Origin: F23-D06 sp002392325 | Lineage (GTDB): Bacteria; Bacteroidota; Bacteroidia; Bacteroidales; WCHB1-69 | Direction: 5' to 3' | Assembly: GCA_946624065.1 (NCBI GenBank) | Contig: CAMORT010000001.1 | Coordinates: 62,001-126,000 of the forward strand | DNA length: 64,000 nt | Part shown: positions 1 through 8,126 of the stretch, piece after piece | Layout of the letters: each line of letters opens with the position of its first letter | How positions within the stretch are numbered: position 1 is the first letter of the stretch | Position numbers and translations under genes: made by a program | The notes under the pieces: generated by a model | Seen by the model: the letters and a program-made list of their open reading frames with translations, nothing else | What the model was told of the DNA's origin: nothing | Databases searched by the model: none

Positions 1-731
1 AGGTTGGAGGTGAGTCCGATGCGCGATAGAAAGTGTGCGGTGAAGCGTGCAGGCAGTTTTTGGTTGGTGGTGCCGAAAGTCTCCTTGGGTTGGTTGAGGT
101 GTGCGGCGGAGAATCCCAGTTGGTAGGTGGACATGCGGTTCGGGCTGATGCTCCAGAAGGCACCGGCACCCATGTCGAAATAGTACTGTTTGGTGGTGAG
201 AAACTCTTCGCCGGAGCCCAAGTAGGGGTTGTAGAAGTTGTGTTGGAACTGCTCATCCCAGCTGGCGGCGTTCAAATCGAAGAAGTTGTTGAACATGCCC
301 GCGTATGCTCCGATGCTGATTTTGTTTCGGTTCTGCCGTCCCACATATTTGATGAAGGATACGGACACCAAGGCCTGCGTGGAGGTGTAGCCCACATCGC
401 CGGCTTTGAGGGTGTTGACGGTTCCGCCGATGCCGAGGAGTTCCTGTCGCCGGTGGTTTTTGTAGATGGCCCCGTCGGCGCCGATGCCAAAAGTGAGATA
501 GGGTTTGGTGACCGAAAGCCATTGGGTGCGCTGGTTCGCATTGACGCGGAAAATACCGTCATACGCTCCCGTCAACGCCGGGTTCATAGAGATCGGAGCT
601 GTGTAGAATTGGGAGTAATGATGATTTTGCGCCCGCGCGGTGAAAACAGACACGCACAGAACCAGCAGCAGTGCGAAAGCGCACGCGCTGCGTCTGGATT
701 CTGGAGTTTGTTGGTGTAACGGACGATACAT
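1..731 (-). CDS. PorP/SprF family type IX secretion outer-membrane protein (3' end cut by window edge)
   Basis: The minus-strand frame opens with ATG at 731 and stays open to position 1, giving 243 residues with the C-terminus outside the window. It begins with a basic, then hydrophobic signal peptide ending near FTARA, followed by HHYSQFYTAPISMNPALTG and a nearby RTQW. This HYSQF...NPA..G pattern is typical of the PorP/SprF family: outer-membrane barrels, some of which help T9SS attach or deliver cargo such as SprB adhesins, and many of which pair with CHU_C-type proteins. The start lies 4 nt after the rarA stop, so the two are probably cotranscribed. The base composition looks GC-rich. The partner cargo gene, if any, would lie further left. 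Family call is firm; the specific cargo is unknown. Confidence 0.85.
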   Translation of the reverse strand, partial: MYRPLHQQTPESRRSACAFALLLVLCVSVFTARAQNHHYSQFYTAPISMNPALTGAYDGIFRVNANQRTQWLSVTKPYLTFGIGADGAIYKNHRRQELLGIGGTVNTLKAGDVGYTSTQALVSVSFIKYVGRQNRNKISIGAYAGMFNNFFDLNAASWDEQFQHNFYNPYLGSGEEFLTTKQYYFDMGAGAFWSISPNRMSTYQLGFSAAHLNQPKETFGTTNQKLPARFTAHFLSRIGLTSN

Positions 732-735
732 GGGC

Positions 736-2004
736 TCAATACTTATACTTCTCTTTCCAGCAGTTCCGCAGATATTTCCGTAACTCGTTTTCCCGCGGGT
801 TGTTCTGGGGCTCATAGATCTTCACGCCCTGCAATCCTTCTGGCATAAACTCTTGATTTACAAAGTTGTTCTCGAAGTCGTGAGCATATTGGTACCCTTT
901 GTGATATCCCAATTCTTTCATTAGTTTGGTGGGTGCGTTGCGGATGTGCAGGGGCACGGGCAGGTCGCCGGTCTGCTTCACAGCGGCGTAAGCGTTGTCG
1001 ATGGCGATAATGGCGGCATTGCTCTTGGGTGAACAAGCCAGATAGATGGCGGTTTGCGCCAGCGGAATCCTGCCCTCCGGCATGCCGATGACATTCACGG
1101 CCTGGAAACAGTTGTTGGCCAGCAGCAAAGCATTCGGGTTGGCGTTTCCGATGTCTTCCGAGGCCAGAATCACCATGCGGCGGGCTATGAAGAGCGGGTC
1201 CTCGCCCGCCACCAGCATCCGCGCCATCCAATATACCGCCGCATTGGGGTCGCTGCCCCGCATCGACTTGATGAACGCCGAAATGATGTCGTAGTGCTGC
1301 TCGCCCTTCTTGTCGTACATGGCCAGATTCTGCTGGATTACATGCACCACCTGCTCGTGGGTGATGGTGACCACGCCGTCCACCGGCCGCGTCATCCATG
1401 TAACCAATTCAATGGCGTTGATGAGTTTGCGTGCGTCACCGCCCGAAATGCGCAGCAGCGCTTCCGTGTCTTCCAATTTTATTTTGCAGTGCAGGTGCTC
1501 TTCCAAATAGGTGACGGCTGTGTGCAAAATGGTTTCCAAATTCTCACGACTCAACGGTTTCAGCACATACACCTGACAACGGGAGAGTAGGGGGGAGATG
1601 ACCTCAAACGAGGGATTCTCCGTGGTAGCGCCGATGAGCGTGACAATGCCCTGCTCCACGGCTCCCAACAGTGAGTCCTGCTGTGATTTGGAAAAACGGT
1701 GGATTTCATCGATGAAAAGCAGACTGCGGTGCGTCGATTTCTTCGCCTTTTCAATCACCTCGCGGATGTCCTTCACGCCGCTGCTGATGGCGCTCAGCAT
1801 GTGGAAGTCCGACTGGGTGAGGTCGGCGATGAGGAGTGCCAGCGTAGTTTTGCCCACGCCCGGCGGCCCCCAGAAAATCATTGACTGTATGTTGTTGTTT
1901 TCTATAGCGTTGCGTAATACGGCACCCTTGCCCATCAGGTGCTCCTGACCGACGTATGTATCCAGTGAATGGGGGCGTAATATTTCCGCAAGAGGTTTTT
2001 GCAC
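736..2004 (-). CDS. rarA: Replication-associated recombination protein A (RarA/MgsA AAA+ ATPase)
   Basis: RarA is a clamp-loader-like AAA+ ATPase that acts at stalled replication forks. From the chosen start (422 aa) the protein shows the family opening KPLAEILRP, Walker A GPPGVGKTT at about residues 46-54, Walker B LLFIDEIHRF near 100, and sensor 1 GATTENPSFEV. The frame is open upstream to an ATG at 2037 and beyond to 2178. I chose GTG at 2004 because it aligns with the usual start of the family and because a perfect -7 box (2025-2032) lies between it and the upstream ATG, which would then not be transcribed. The PorP/SprF-like gene follows by 4 nt. The function is secure; the start is inferred. 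Confidence 0.93.
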   Translation of the reverse strand: MQKPLAEILRPHSLDTYVGQEHLMGKGAVLRNAIENNNIQSMIFWGPPGVGKTTLALLIADLTQSDFHMLSAISSGVKDIREVIEKAKKSTHRSLLFIDEIHRFSKSQQDSLLGAVEQGIVTLIGATTENPSFEVISPLLSRCQVYVLKPLSRENLETILHTAVTYLEEHLHCKIKLEDTEALLRISGGDARKLINAIELVTWMTRPVDGVVTITHEQVVHVIQQNLAMYDKKGEQHYDIISAFIKSMRGSDPNAAVYWMARMLVAGEDPLFIARRMVILASEDIGNANPNALLLANNCFQAVNVIGMPEGRIPLAQTAIYLACSPKSNAAIIAIDNAYAAVKQTGDLPVPLHIRNAPTKLMKELGYHKGYQYAHDFENNFVNQEFMPEGLQGVKIYEPQNNPRENELRKYLRNCWKEKYKY

Positions 2005-2024
2005 AACACTCAGTTTTGGGACTG

Positions 2025-2032
2025 CAAACCTA
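2025..2032 (-). promoter_or_regulatory. -7 promoter box for rarA
   Basis: TAGGTTTG matches the Bacteroidota TAnnTTTG consensus on the minus strand, about 20 nt before the GTG start chosen for rarA. No clear -33 TTTG element is visible. Confidence 0.55.
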
Positions 2033-2072
2033 CACATTTTTTTCGGAATAATAATGTTTCCCCGATAATTCG

Positions 2073-2080
2073 TATTTTTG
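2073..2080 (+). promoter_or_regulatory. -7 promoter box for the dCMP deaminase gene
   Basis: TATTTTTG followed by CAG lies 21 nt before the ATG at 2102 and mirrors the rarA box 40 bp away on the other strand. It argues against starting the deaminase at the upstream in-frame codon at 2078, which lies inside the box. Confidence 0.65.
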
Positions 2081-2101
2081 CAGGTTTTTAAAAAGAACGA
2101 T

Positions 2102-2590
2102 ATGGAAGAGAAATATGTGCGTCCCTCATGGGATGAGTATTTTATGGAAATTGCTGAAACAGTCAGCAAACGAGCCACTTGCGACCGTGGTCGAAGCGGT
2201 TGTGTGGTGGTGCGCGACCGTCAGATTCTGGTTACCGGATATGTGGGTTCGCCCAAGGGGTTGCCCCATTGCGACGAAGTGGGTCACCAACTCAAGCAGA
2301 TGGTGCACGAGGACGGCACGGTGACCCAACATTGCGTGCGTACCGTGCATGCGGAGCAGAACGCCATTTGCCAAGCCGCCAAACTCGGCATTTCGTTGGA
2401 TGGCGCCACCCTCTACTGCCGCATGACACCCTGCCGCGTGTGCGCGATGCTCATTATCAATTGCGGTATCAAACGCGTGGTTTGCGCCAATAAATATCAC
2501 GCCGGAGCTGAATCCGAGGAGATGTTCGCCAAAGCCGGCGTCCAACTCGAATTTTTCTCCGATGAGGTCGTGAAATACAAGAACCAGTAG
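2102..2590 (+). CDS. Deoxycytidylate (dCMP) deaminase family protein
   Basis: This 162-residue cytidine-deaminase-fold protein should convert dCMP to dUMP, feeding thymidylate synthesis. The zinc site is complete: HAE at residues 83-85 supplies the histidine ligand and catalytic glutamate, and PCRVC at 110-114 supplies the two cysteines. A GYVGSPKGLPHCDEVGH segment (about 46-62) is typical of the dCMP deaminase/ComEB branch rather than tRNA adenosine or free cytidine deaminases. Its extra His and Cys residues often bind a second zinc. I start at MEEKYVRP because the longer frame begins inside the promoter box. It diverges from rarA. A ComEB-like competence role cannot be excluded from sequence. 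Confidence 0.9.
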   Translation: MEEKYVRPSWDEYFMEIAETVSKRATCDRGRSGCVVVRDRQILVTGYVGSPKGLPHCDEVGHQLKQMVHEDGTVTQHCVRTVHAEQNAICQAAKLGISLDGATLYCRMTPCRVCAMLIINCGIKRVVCANKYHAGAESEEMFAKAGVQLEFFSDEVVKYKNQ

Positions 2591-2706
2591 TGGGCTATTA
2601 GCCATAGGTTCCCAATCTATAGTCTTCAGTCTCTGGTCTTCAATCTTTATTATTATCCAAAGTAATTTTCAATTTTCAATTCTCAATTCTTAATTCTTAA
2701 TTAGTC
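2591..2706. repeat. Low-complexity intergenic phrase tract (AATCTAT / CAATTCTTAATT words)
   Basis: The spacer is built of short, nearly repeated words: AATCTATAGTCTTCAGTCT in the first half, then CAATTTTCAATTCTCAATTC and TTAATTCTTAATT up to the next start codon. Similar tracts occur at 11631-11715 and 30665-30751. No ORF, hairpin or clear promoter was seen. Confidence 0.5.
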
Positions 2707-3483
2707 ATGTCCACATTTCTTTGGGAATCCATAGCATTCGGTCCCATCCATAGCCGTCGGTTAGGTCACTCGTTGGGCATCAACCTTCTGCCCACAGATG
2801 TGAAAATATGCTCATTCAACTGTCTCTATTGTGAGTGCGGTTGGACGTTGGAGAAGCGTCTTGATGCGCGTGAATACTGTCCTGTGCAGACCATTTTGCA
2901 GGCCATAGAACACAAACTCAAAACCTGTGCTGAAACCGGCACACCGGTTGACAGCATTACCTTCTCGGGCAATGGGGAACCTACATTGCACCCCGGTTTC
3001 GACCAGATTATCGACGGGCTTATCCCCCTTCGTGACCAGTACTATCCGAATGCTGTCATTTCCTGTCTTTCCAATGCCACCCAACTGATGCGCCCTGAGG
3101 TGTGCGCCGCTTTAAAACGCATTGAGAATCCAATACTTAAGTTGGATGCCGGAACACAAGAAATGTTGGAGATAATAAATGGGCCTGTGGTGCCGGTAAA
3201 CTTGGATGAGGTGGTGCGTGAGTTGTGCTCGTTCAACGGCAATCTCATCATTCAGACCATGTTCCTAAGTGGTGAAAAAGATGGTGTGCCCTTTGATAAC
3301 AGTCAGGATCCGAATTTCTCGCAATGGCTTGATCGTGTGCGGCTTATCAATCCCAAAAAAGTGATGATTTACTCCCTCGACCGTGAGACTCCGGCGTTGC
3401 AGCTGCATAAGTTTGATAAAGAGAAACTGGAATCCATCGCCGACAAAGTGCGCGCGTTGGGCATCCACACGGACACATACTAA
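2707..3483 (+). CDS. Radical SAM protein (COG0731-like)
   Basis: The 258-residue protein has a radical SAM cluster motif CSFNCLYC, with cysteines 35, 39 and 42 expected to bind the [4Fe-4S] cluster that cleaves S-adenosylmethionine, plus a nearby Cys44. The segment FSGNGEPTLHP (about residue 80) is the GGE-like SAM-binding motif. The opening FGPIHSRRLGHSLGINLLP is characteristic of a bacterial family related to the wyosine-type tRNA radical SAM enzymes (COG0731), also annotated loosely as Fe-S oxidoreductases. The substrate is unknown. There is no SPASM-like extra cysteine cluster at the C-terminus. Its neighbours, dCMP deaminase and riboflavin synthase, do not suggest a pathway. Confidence 0.85.
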   Translation: MSTFLWESIAFGPIHSRRLGHSLGINLLPTDVKICSFNCLYCECGWTLEKRLDAREYCPVQTILQAIEHKLKTCAETGTPVDSITFSGNGEPTLHPGFDQIIDGLIPLRDQYYPNAVISCLSNATQLMRPEVCAALKRIENPILKLDAGTQEMLEIINGPVVPVNLDEVVRELCSFNGNLIIQTMFLSGEKDGVPFDNSQDPNFSQWLDRVRLINPKKVMIYSLDRETPALQLHKFDKEKLESIADKVRALGIHTDTY

Positions 3484-3590
3484 AAGGCAATAACCGTTGG
3501 TTTTTGGACTTTAACCTCTACCCTCTAACCCTCATTCACCCACTGTTCCCCATTCACCTCATGTACCTTAGTACTCTGCGTGCCTATTCA
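3484..3590. repeat. C-rich intergenic phrase tract (CTCTACCCTCTAACCCTC / CACCTCATGTACC)
   Basis: After the radical SAM stop codon the spacer consists of pyrimidine-rich words such as AACCTCTACCCTCTAACCC and CCCATTCACCTCATGTACC. A closely similar phrase, in reverse complement, occurs at 29161-29262, and a shorter one at 42193-42228. The tract is non-coding and shows no stable hairpin. Confidence 0.45.
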
Positions 3591-3600
3591 CTTTTTTTTG

Positions 3601-3608
3601 TATCTTTG
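3601..3608 (+). promoter_or_regulatory. -7 promoter box for ribE
   Basis: TATCTTTG followed by CA, preceded by a T-rich run, ends 23 nt before the ribE ATG and matches the Bacteroidota consensus exactly. Confidence 0.75.
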
Positions 3609-3631
3609 CAATTTTAAAATAAAATAGTTGT

Positions 3632-4243
3632 ATGTTTACTGGAATTGTAGAAAAGACCGCAAAAATAGTTGATATAAAGCAAGATAGAACCAATTATGAT
3701 TTCACCTTGGAGGTGGATTTTGCAGACGAACTTACGATAGATCAGAGCATGGCGCATGATGGTTGCTGTCTCACGGTGGTGAAGTTAGACAAAGGGAAAA
3801 AGCAATATGTGGTCACTGCGATGGAAGAGACCATGTTGAAGACCAACCTTGGCACCTGGAAAGTAGGCGGTGAGGTGAACCTGGAACGCAGTATGCGTAT
3901 GGATGGCCGTTTTGACGGTCATATCGTGCAAGGTCATGTAGATCAGACGGCGGTTTGCGAGAAAGTGGTTGACGAGAACGGAAGTTGGCGTTTCTATTTC
4001 ACCTATGATGCCGAAAAGAACAATTTCACGGTCCCCAAAGGCTCCATTTCTGTGAACGGAGTCAGTCTCACAGTGGTGGATTCCGAAAAGGGGAAGTTTT
4101 CTGTCGCCATTATTCCCTACACATATCAAAACACGAATTTCCACAATATCCAGCCCGGTACGGTGGTGAACATCGAGTTTGACGTTTTCGGAAAGTATGT
4201 GCAGCGGCTTTTGGAAGAATATTTTTCCCAACAGTCAAAATAA
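3632..4243 (+). CDS. ribE: Riboflavin synthase, alpha subunit
   Basis: This enzyme dismutates two molecules of 6,7-dimethyl-8-ribityllumazine to riboflavin and a pyrimidinedione in the cytoplasm. The 203-residue length and the opening MFTGIVE are diagnostic. Two tandem lumazine-binding repeats are visible: the first ends around GGEVNLERSM, with GRFDGHIVQGHVD beginning the second. The latter contains SISVNGVSLTV near residues 137-147, as in other riboflavin synthases. It has its own promoter and stands apart from other rib genes here. The porW gene follows after 55 nt with a possible weak promoter (TTATCTTTAC at 4261-4270). Confidence 0.96.
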   Translation: MFTGIVEKTAKIVDIKQDRTNYDFTLEVDFADELTIDQSMAHDGCCLTVVKLDKGKKQYVVTAMEETMLKTNLGTWKVGGEVNLERSMRMDGRFDGHIVQGHVDQTAVCEKVVDENGSWRFYFTYDAEKNNFTVPKGSISVNGVSLTVVDSEKGKFSVAIIPYTYQNTNFHNIQPGTVVNIEFDVFGKYVQRLLEEYFSQQSK

Positions 4244-4298
4244 AACAGGGTTGAATGCGTTTATCTTTACTTAATGTAGAAGATTAAAAACCAAGATT

Positions 4299-7010
4299 TT
4301 GAAATTGAATAAACACAACATATCACCCTTGCTCATCGTCATGATCGCTGCCCTTGTGGCGGTCATCTCTTCGTGCTCCACATCGAAGAACACCTTCCCC
4401 AACCGTGCGTATCATAATGTGACATGCCGGTACAATGTGCTTTGGAACGGACAGCAGTCCATGAAACAAGCGGAAGCCGAAGTGGCCAAACTTTCCAAAG
4501 ACAACTTCACGGCCACATTGCCGGTGTACAATTATCCGGACAAAACGGAATTGGGGTCCGCACTGCCGCATCTGGATAGGACGATAGAAAAGGCCTCCAA
4601 GGCCATTTACAAGCATTCGATGCTGATCCGAGGCAAGGAATATGTGAAGACCATTGACGACGCTTATTTGTTGATGGCCAAATCGTATTTCTACAAGCAA
4701 GACTATTCCCAGGCGGCGCGAGTCACCAACTACATCACGCATAATTACCCGAAAGCCAACACCTTCAATGAGGCGGCCGTGCTTCAAGCGCGCACTTCCA
4801 TGCGACAGGGTTATTTCGCCAGTGCTGACGAGCAGTTGGAAAATTTGCATTATTTGTCCACCAACAAGAAGAACAAGAAGTTCAATGTGCTATACAATGC
4901 CGCCAAGGCGGAGTACCATCTTACCGCTCCCGACGGGGATGTGTCGGAGGCGATTGATTTCTTGAACAACGCTGTCGCCTCCCATCCCGATCGAGAGTTC
5001 AAGTCCCGTTTGCAGTTGATATTGGGTGAGTTGTATGAGAATATGGGACAGCAACAGGATGCCCAGAAGAATTTTCTGAAAGTGATCAAGAAATCATCCA
5101 ATTACGACATGGTCTTTTGTGCCCAAATGCACTTGGCCAAAAACTATGATGGTTCAGACGCGTCCCGCAATTCCATTATGAAGCAGTTCACCAAGATGCT
5201 GGAGGAAAAGAAAAACGCTGACTTCAAGGATCAGATTTACTATGCGCTCTCCGAAATTGCGCGCATTGATGAGGATGATTCGTTGCGTAAGGATTACCTT
5301 GCCAAGTCGGTGGCCGCCTATACGAACAACAATTATCAACGCACTTTTTCCAGCATTGCTCTGGCCGACCTTTATTTCGAGCAGAACGAGTATCGCATAG
5401 CCCAGTCGTATTATGACACCGCAGTGTTGAGCATTCCGAAAAACTATCCGAATTATGAGGTGGTGATGAAGAAATCGCAAGTGCTGAAAAACCTTGTGGA
5501 CAAATTGGATGAGATTGATTTGCAGGACAGTTTGCAGCGGATTGCCAAGATGCCCGAGGCACAGCGTATGGCATGGGTGCGCAAGATGATTGCCGAATAC
5601 ACGGAGGCCGAACGCAAAGCCGCGGCGGAAGAGGCCGAGCGTATGCTTGCCTTGCAGAACGCATCCTCCTATACCAACATCAACACCCAATCCTCTAATG
5701 GGAAATGGTATTTCTACAACCAATCTTTGGTTACTGCCGGACAGCAAGACTTCTACAGACGCTGGGGCAGCAGAAAATTGGAGGACAACTGGTTCATAAG
5801 CAACAAACAGCAGATTTCCTTTGAGGATATGGCGCTGATGAACGACCCGAGTCTGGCCGCCGATTCTGTTGAATACGACGATGAGGGAAATCCCATTGTC
5901 AGACGCGAAACGGATCCGAAGAAAGAGCAATATTATCTGCAGGATCTGCCCTTGACACCTGGTGCCATAGACACATCCAATGCCATCATTGCCAAAGATT
6001 TGTTTGAGGTGGGTTACATGTACCGCGATATGCTCAACGATCTGCCTCGCGCTTGCCAGTCGTTTGAGTCGCTGGTGAAACGCTTCCCCGATGGCCCATA
6101 TACGCTTCCGTGCATGTATTTGCTATACACCATCTATACGGCGGAAAATGATCCTAAAGCCAATAATTACAAGCAAATTATTCTCACGCAACACGCTGGA
6201 ACCGATTATGCCAAACTTATTAACGATCCCGATTATTACCAAAAGTTGGCAGATCAGGAGAAACGGGTGGAGCGCCGTTATGAGCAGGTTTATGAGGATT
6301 TCCAACAGAAGAAATGGTCTTCGGTGGTCAGCGCCTCCGATGAGATGATTCCACTCTGCGTGGAAGAGCCGTTGAAAGCCAAGTACACATACCTTCGGAC
6401 AGTGGCCGCAGGCCAGGTGTACAATCAGGACACGCTTATTCGGGGTTTGCAGCAGATTATTGCTGATTTTCCGCAGGATCCTGTGGCGGACCTTGCCCGT
6501 ATCCACCTGTCCACCTTCGAACCGTCAGCCATTGCTCAGACAAATCCGGTTAGCGACACAACGTCTGAAGGGAATGCCAACGCAGCTGCGTCCGCCAACA
6601 CGCCCGCCGTTAATACGGTTCAAGCTCCAAAACATCCGTTTGTGTTCAATCCGGGCGAACTGCATTATGTGATTTTGCTGGTCAAAACCTCCAATCTCGC
6701 CGTACAAACGGTCAAACTGAATCTCAACAACTTCAATAATACCTATTTCAGTTTGCAGCATTTCAATCTGAGCAGTTTCTATATCAACAACACCCAACAA
6801 ATGGTGACGGTGGCCAAGTTCTCCAACAAGGACAACGCTATGGATTATTACAATATCCTGATCAAAAATGAGAATTTTGCTCCCGAAATTGCTAATGGAA
6901 ACATTGTGGTGTATCCGATTTCGGCTTCAAACTACACAACCTATTATAACAAGGCGGCAGACCGTCCTTCGTATGAACAATTCTTGCAAGAAAATTATTT
7001 CAAACAATAA
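4299..7010 (+). CDS. porW: PorW/SprE-like type IX secretion lipoprotein with TPR repeats
   Basis: The 903-residue protein begins with a lipoprotein signal (hydrophobic stretch ending VISSC near residue 27) followed by the family opening NTFPNRAYHNVTCRYNVLWNG. The remainder is dominated by TPR-like helical repeats, and the last 100 or so residues carry the conserved VILLVKTSNLAVQ and FSNKDNAMDYYN region. PorW (Porphyromonas) and SprE (Flavobacterium) are outer-membrane lipoproteins needed for type IX secretion, thought to link the SprA translocon to the PorKN ring. The start is TTG: the in-frame stop lies at 4272 and no ATG occurs before the signal peptide. A bactofilin gene follows by 28 nt. 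Confidence 0.88.
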   Translation: MKLNKHNISPLLIVMIAALVAVISSCSTSKNTFPNRAYHNVTCRYNVLWNGQQSMKQAEAEVAKLSKDNFTATLPVYNYPDKTELGSALPHLDRTIEKASKAIYKHSMLIRGKEYVKTIDDAYLLMAKSYFYKQDYSQAARVTNYITHNYPKANTFNEAAVLQARTSMRQGYFASADEQLENLHYLSTNKKNKKFNVLYNAAKAEYHLTAPDGDVSEAIDFLNNAVASHPDREFKSRLQLILGELYENMGQQQDAQKNFLKVIKKSSNYDMVFCAQMHLAKNYDGSDASRNSIMKQFTKMLEEKKNADFKDQIYYALSEIARIDEDDSLRKDYLAKSVAAYTNNNYQRTFSSIALADLYFEQNEYRIAQSYYDTAVLSIPKNYPNYEVVMKKSQVLKNLVDKLDEIDLQDSLQRIAKMPEAQRMAWVRKMIAEYTEAERKAAAEEAERMLALQNASSYTNINTQSSNGKWYFYNQSLVTAGQQDFYRRWGSRKLEDNWFISNKQQISFEDMALMNDPSLAADSVEYDDEGNPIVRRETDPKKEQYYLQDLPLTPGAIDTSNAIIAKDLFEVGYMYRDMLNDLPRACQSFESLVKRFPDGPYTLPCMYLLYTIYTAENDPKANNYKQIILTQHAGTDYAKLINDPDYYQKLADQEKRVERRYEQVYEDFQQKKWSSVVSASDEMIPLCVEEPLKAKYTYLRTVAAGQVYNQDTLIRGLQQIIADFPQDPVADLARIHLSTFEPSAIAQTNPVSDTTSEGNANAAASANTPAVNTVQAPKHPFVFNPGELHYVILLVKTSNLAVQTVKLNLNNFNNTYFSLQHFNLSSFYINNTQQMVTVAKFSNKDNAMDYYNILIKNENFAPEIANGNIVVYPISASNYTTYYNKAADRPSYEQFLQENYFKQ

Positions 7011-7038
7011 AATATTGATATTCATTAAATTATAGATT

Positions 7039-7428
7039 ATGAAAGAGACTGAACAAAGAGATTTTGGTGTCGTGAATGTTATTGCGAATGGAACCCAATT
7101 GGAGGGCAATGTCGTCACGAACGGAGATATCCGCGTGGATGGTATTGTGAAAGGCCATATCGTGTCAAAGGCAAAAGTGATTGTAGGCCGTGAGGGTCGC
7201 GTGGAAGGCAACATCACATGCTCCAACATTGAGATAGAAGGACATGTGAATGCGGAGTCGTTGAATGTGAGCAATCTGATTTCCCTGAAGGCCACCGCCA
7301 ATCTGCTTGGCAACATTGCCGCAGGCAAGATCGCCATCGAACCCGGTGCGGAGTTTTCGGGCAATTGCAAAATGCACAGCACCAAAACCGCTGCTCCTGC
7401 CGCTCCCGCCCAACCGGAAAGAAAATAG
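7039..7428 (+). CDS. Bactofilin (polymer-forming cytoskeletal protein)
   Basis: This 129-residue protein consists of a short N-terminal tail, a central beta-helix of short repeating turns (for example GNVVTNGDIRVDGIVKGHI and GREGRVEGNITCSNIEIEG, about residues 24-100) and an Ala/Pro-rich tail. That is the bactofilin (CcmA/DUF583) pattern. Bactofilins polymerise without nucleotide into membrane-associated filaments that scaffold cell-wall or envelope enzymes. The gene sits between porW and the AtpZ-like gene, an order I recall from other Bacteroidota, so it may share their transcript. Its role here is unknown. Confidence 0.92.
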   Translation: MKETEQRDFGVVNVIANGTQLEGNVVTNGDIRVDGIVKGHIVSKAKVIVGREGRVEGNITCSNIEIEGHVNAESLNVSNLISLKATANLLGNIAAGKIAIEPGAEFSGNCKMHSTKTAAPAAPAQPERK

Positions 7429-7442
7429 CATCATAACGGCCG

Positions 7443-7694
7443 ATGGCGGAGCCTCGCTTCAAAAAGGACAGTCCGCTGCATAATTACGCCTATTATTCCA
7501 ACATGGGGATTGAAATGGCCGTGATTATCGCTGCGGGTGTGTTTGGTGGCATAAAGTTGGACAAATGGCTTCAACTGTCGCCACTGTTCACTATTTTGTT
7601 GTCTTTGCTGGGCGTGGGCATTGCCATGTATGTGATGATTAAAACATTGTCTCCAAAGAATACGACAAAGCATGAGTCAGAAGATACCCATTAA
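7443..7694 (+). CDS. AtpZ/AtpI family membrane protein
   Basis: An 83-residue protein with two predicted membrane segments (about 21-38 and 45-67) separated by KLDKWLQLSP. The G-x-x-x-D-K/R-W pattern between two helices is typical of AtpZ/AtpI proteins, which assist assembly or ion supply of the F-type ATP synthase. In many Bacteroidota it directly precedes an AtpI-like gene and atpB. Here the AtpI-like gene follows (overlapping by 23 nt) but atpB does not. The start ATG lies 15 nt after the bactofilin stop. Family call is good; whether it still serves an ATP synthase cannot be told from this window. Confidence 0.85.
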   Translation: MAEPRFKKDSPLHNYAYYSNMGIEMAVIIAAGVFGGIKLDKWLQLSPLFTILLSLLGVGIAMYVMIKTLSPKNTTKHESEDTH

Positions 7695-8100
7695 GAAATT
7701 CTCGTTCCGAATACTGGTGTTCTCCGCCGTGGTGGCCGGACTGACTGTTCTTTTCCAGTGGTTGTGCCCCAACTACGCTTCCCCCGCACTGCCGTTTATC
7801 GTGCTGTTTTTCTGCATTATAACGCTTTTCACCATTTATATTGTGCTACGGGATGAAAAAGGGAAGGCGCAGAACCGCTTCATTTCCAATTACTATCTTT
7901 CGAGAATCATCAAGATTTTCTCCTGCCTCATTTTTCTGATTGCCTATATGCTCCTGAACAAACCCGATGCCCTTCGTTTTGCCATCGCCTTCCTGGTTGT
8001 TTATTTCATGTATTCCATTTTTGAGGTGGTGGTGCTGAAAAAGGAGATGTCGGATATGGAGAAACCCACCATAGAGGAGTCTGAACAAAAAACCGAATAA
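7672..8100 (+). CDS. AtpI-like four-helix membrane protein (hypothetical)
   Basis: This 142-residue protein has four predicted transmembrane helices, at roughly 11-30, 36-58, 76-96 and 102-120, and a charged acidic C-terminal tail (EMSDMEKPTIEESEQ). Its position, overlapping the AtpZ-like gene by 23 nt, and its size match the poorly conserved protein found between AtpZ and atpB in Bacteroidota ATP synthase operons. I infer an ATP-synthase subunit I-like role from position and topology, not from a strong sequence motif. The next gene is a flavo-diiron protein, so the expected atpB is absent at this site. Confidence 0.7.
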   Translation: MSQKIPIKKFSFRILVFSAVVAGLTVLFQWLCPNYASPALPFIVLFFCIITLFTIYIVLRDEKGKAQNRFISNYYLSRIIKIFSCLIFLIAYMLLNKPDALRFAIAFLVVYFMYSIFEVVVLKKEMSDMEKPTIEESEQKTE

Positions 8101-8126
8101 ACCATTCATTTGTTGAATTTTTGAAT

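Noticed and set aside
33..719. 228-residue plus-strand frame at the left end
   Set aside because: The minus strand encodes a convincing PorP/SprF-like protein with signal peptide across the same region, open to the window edge.
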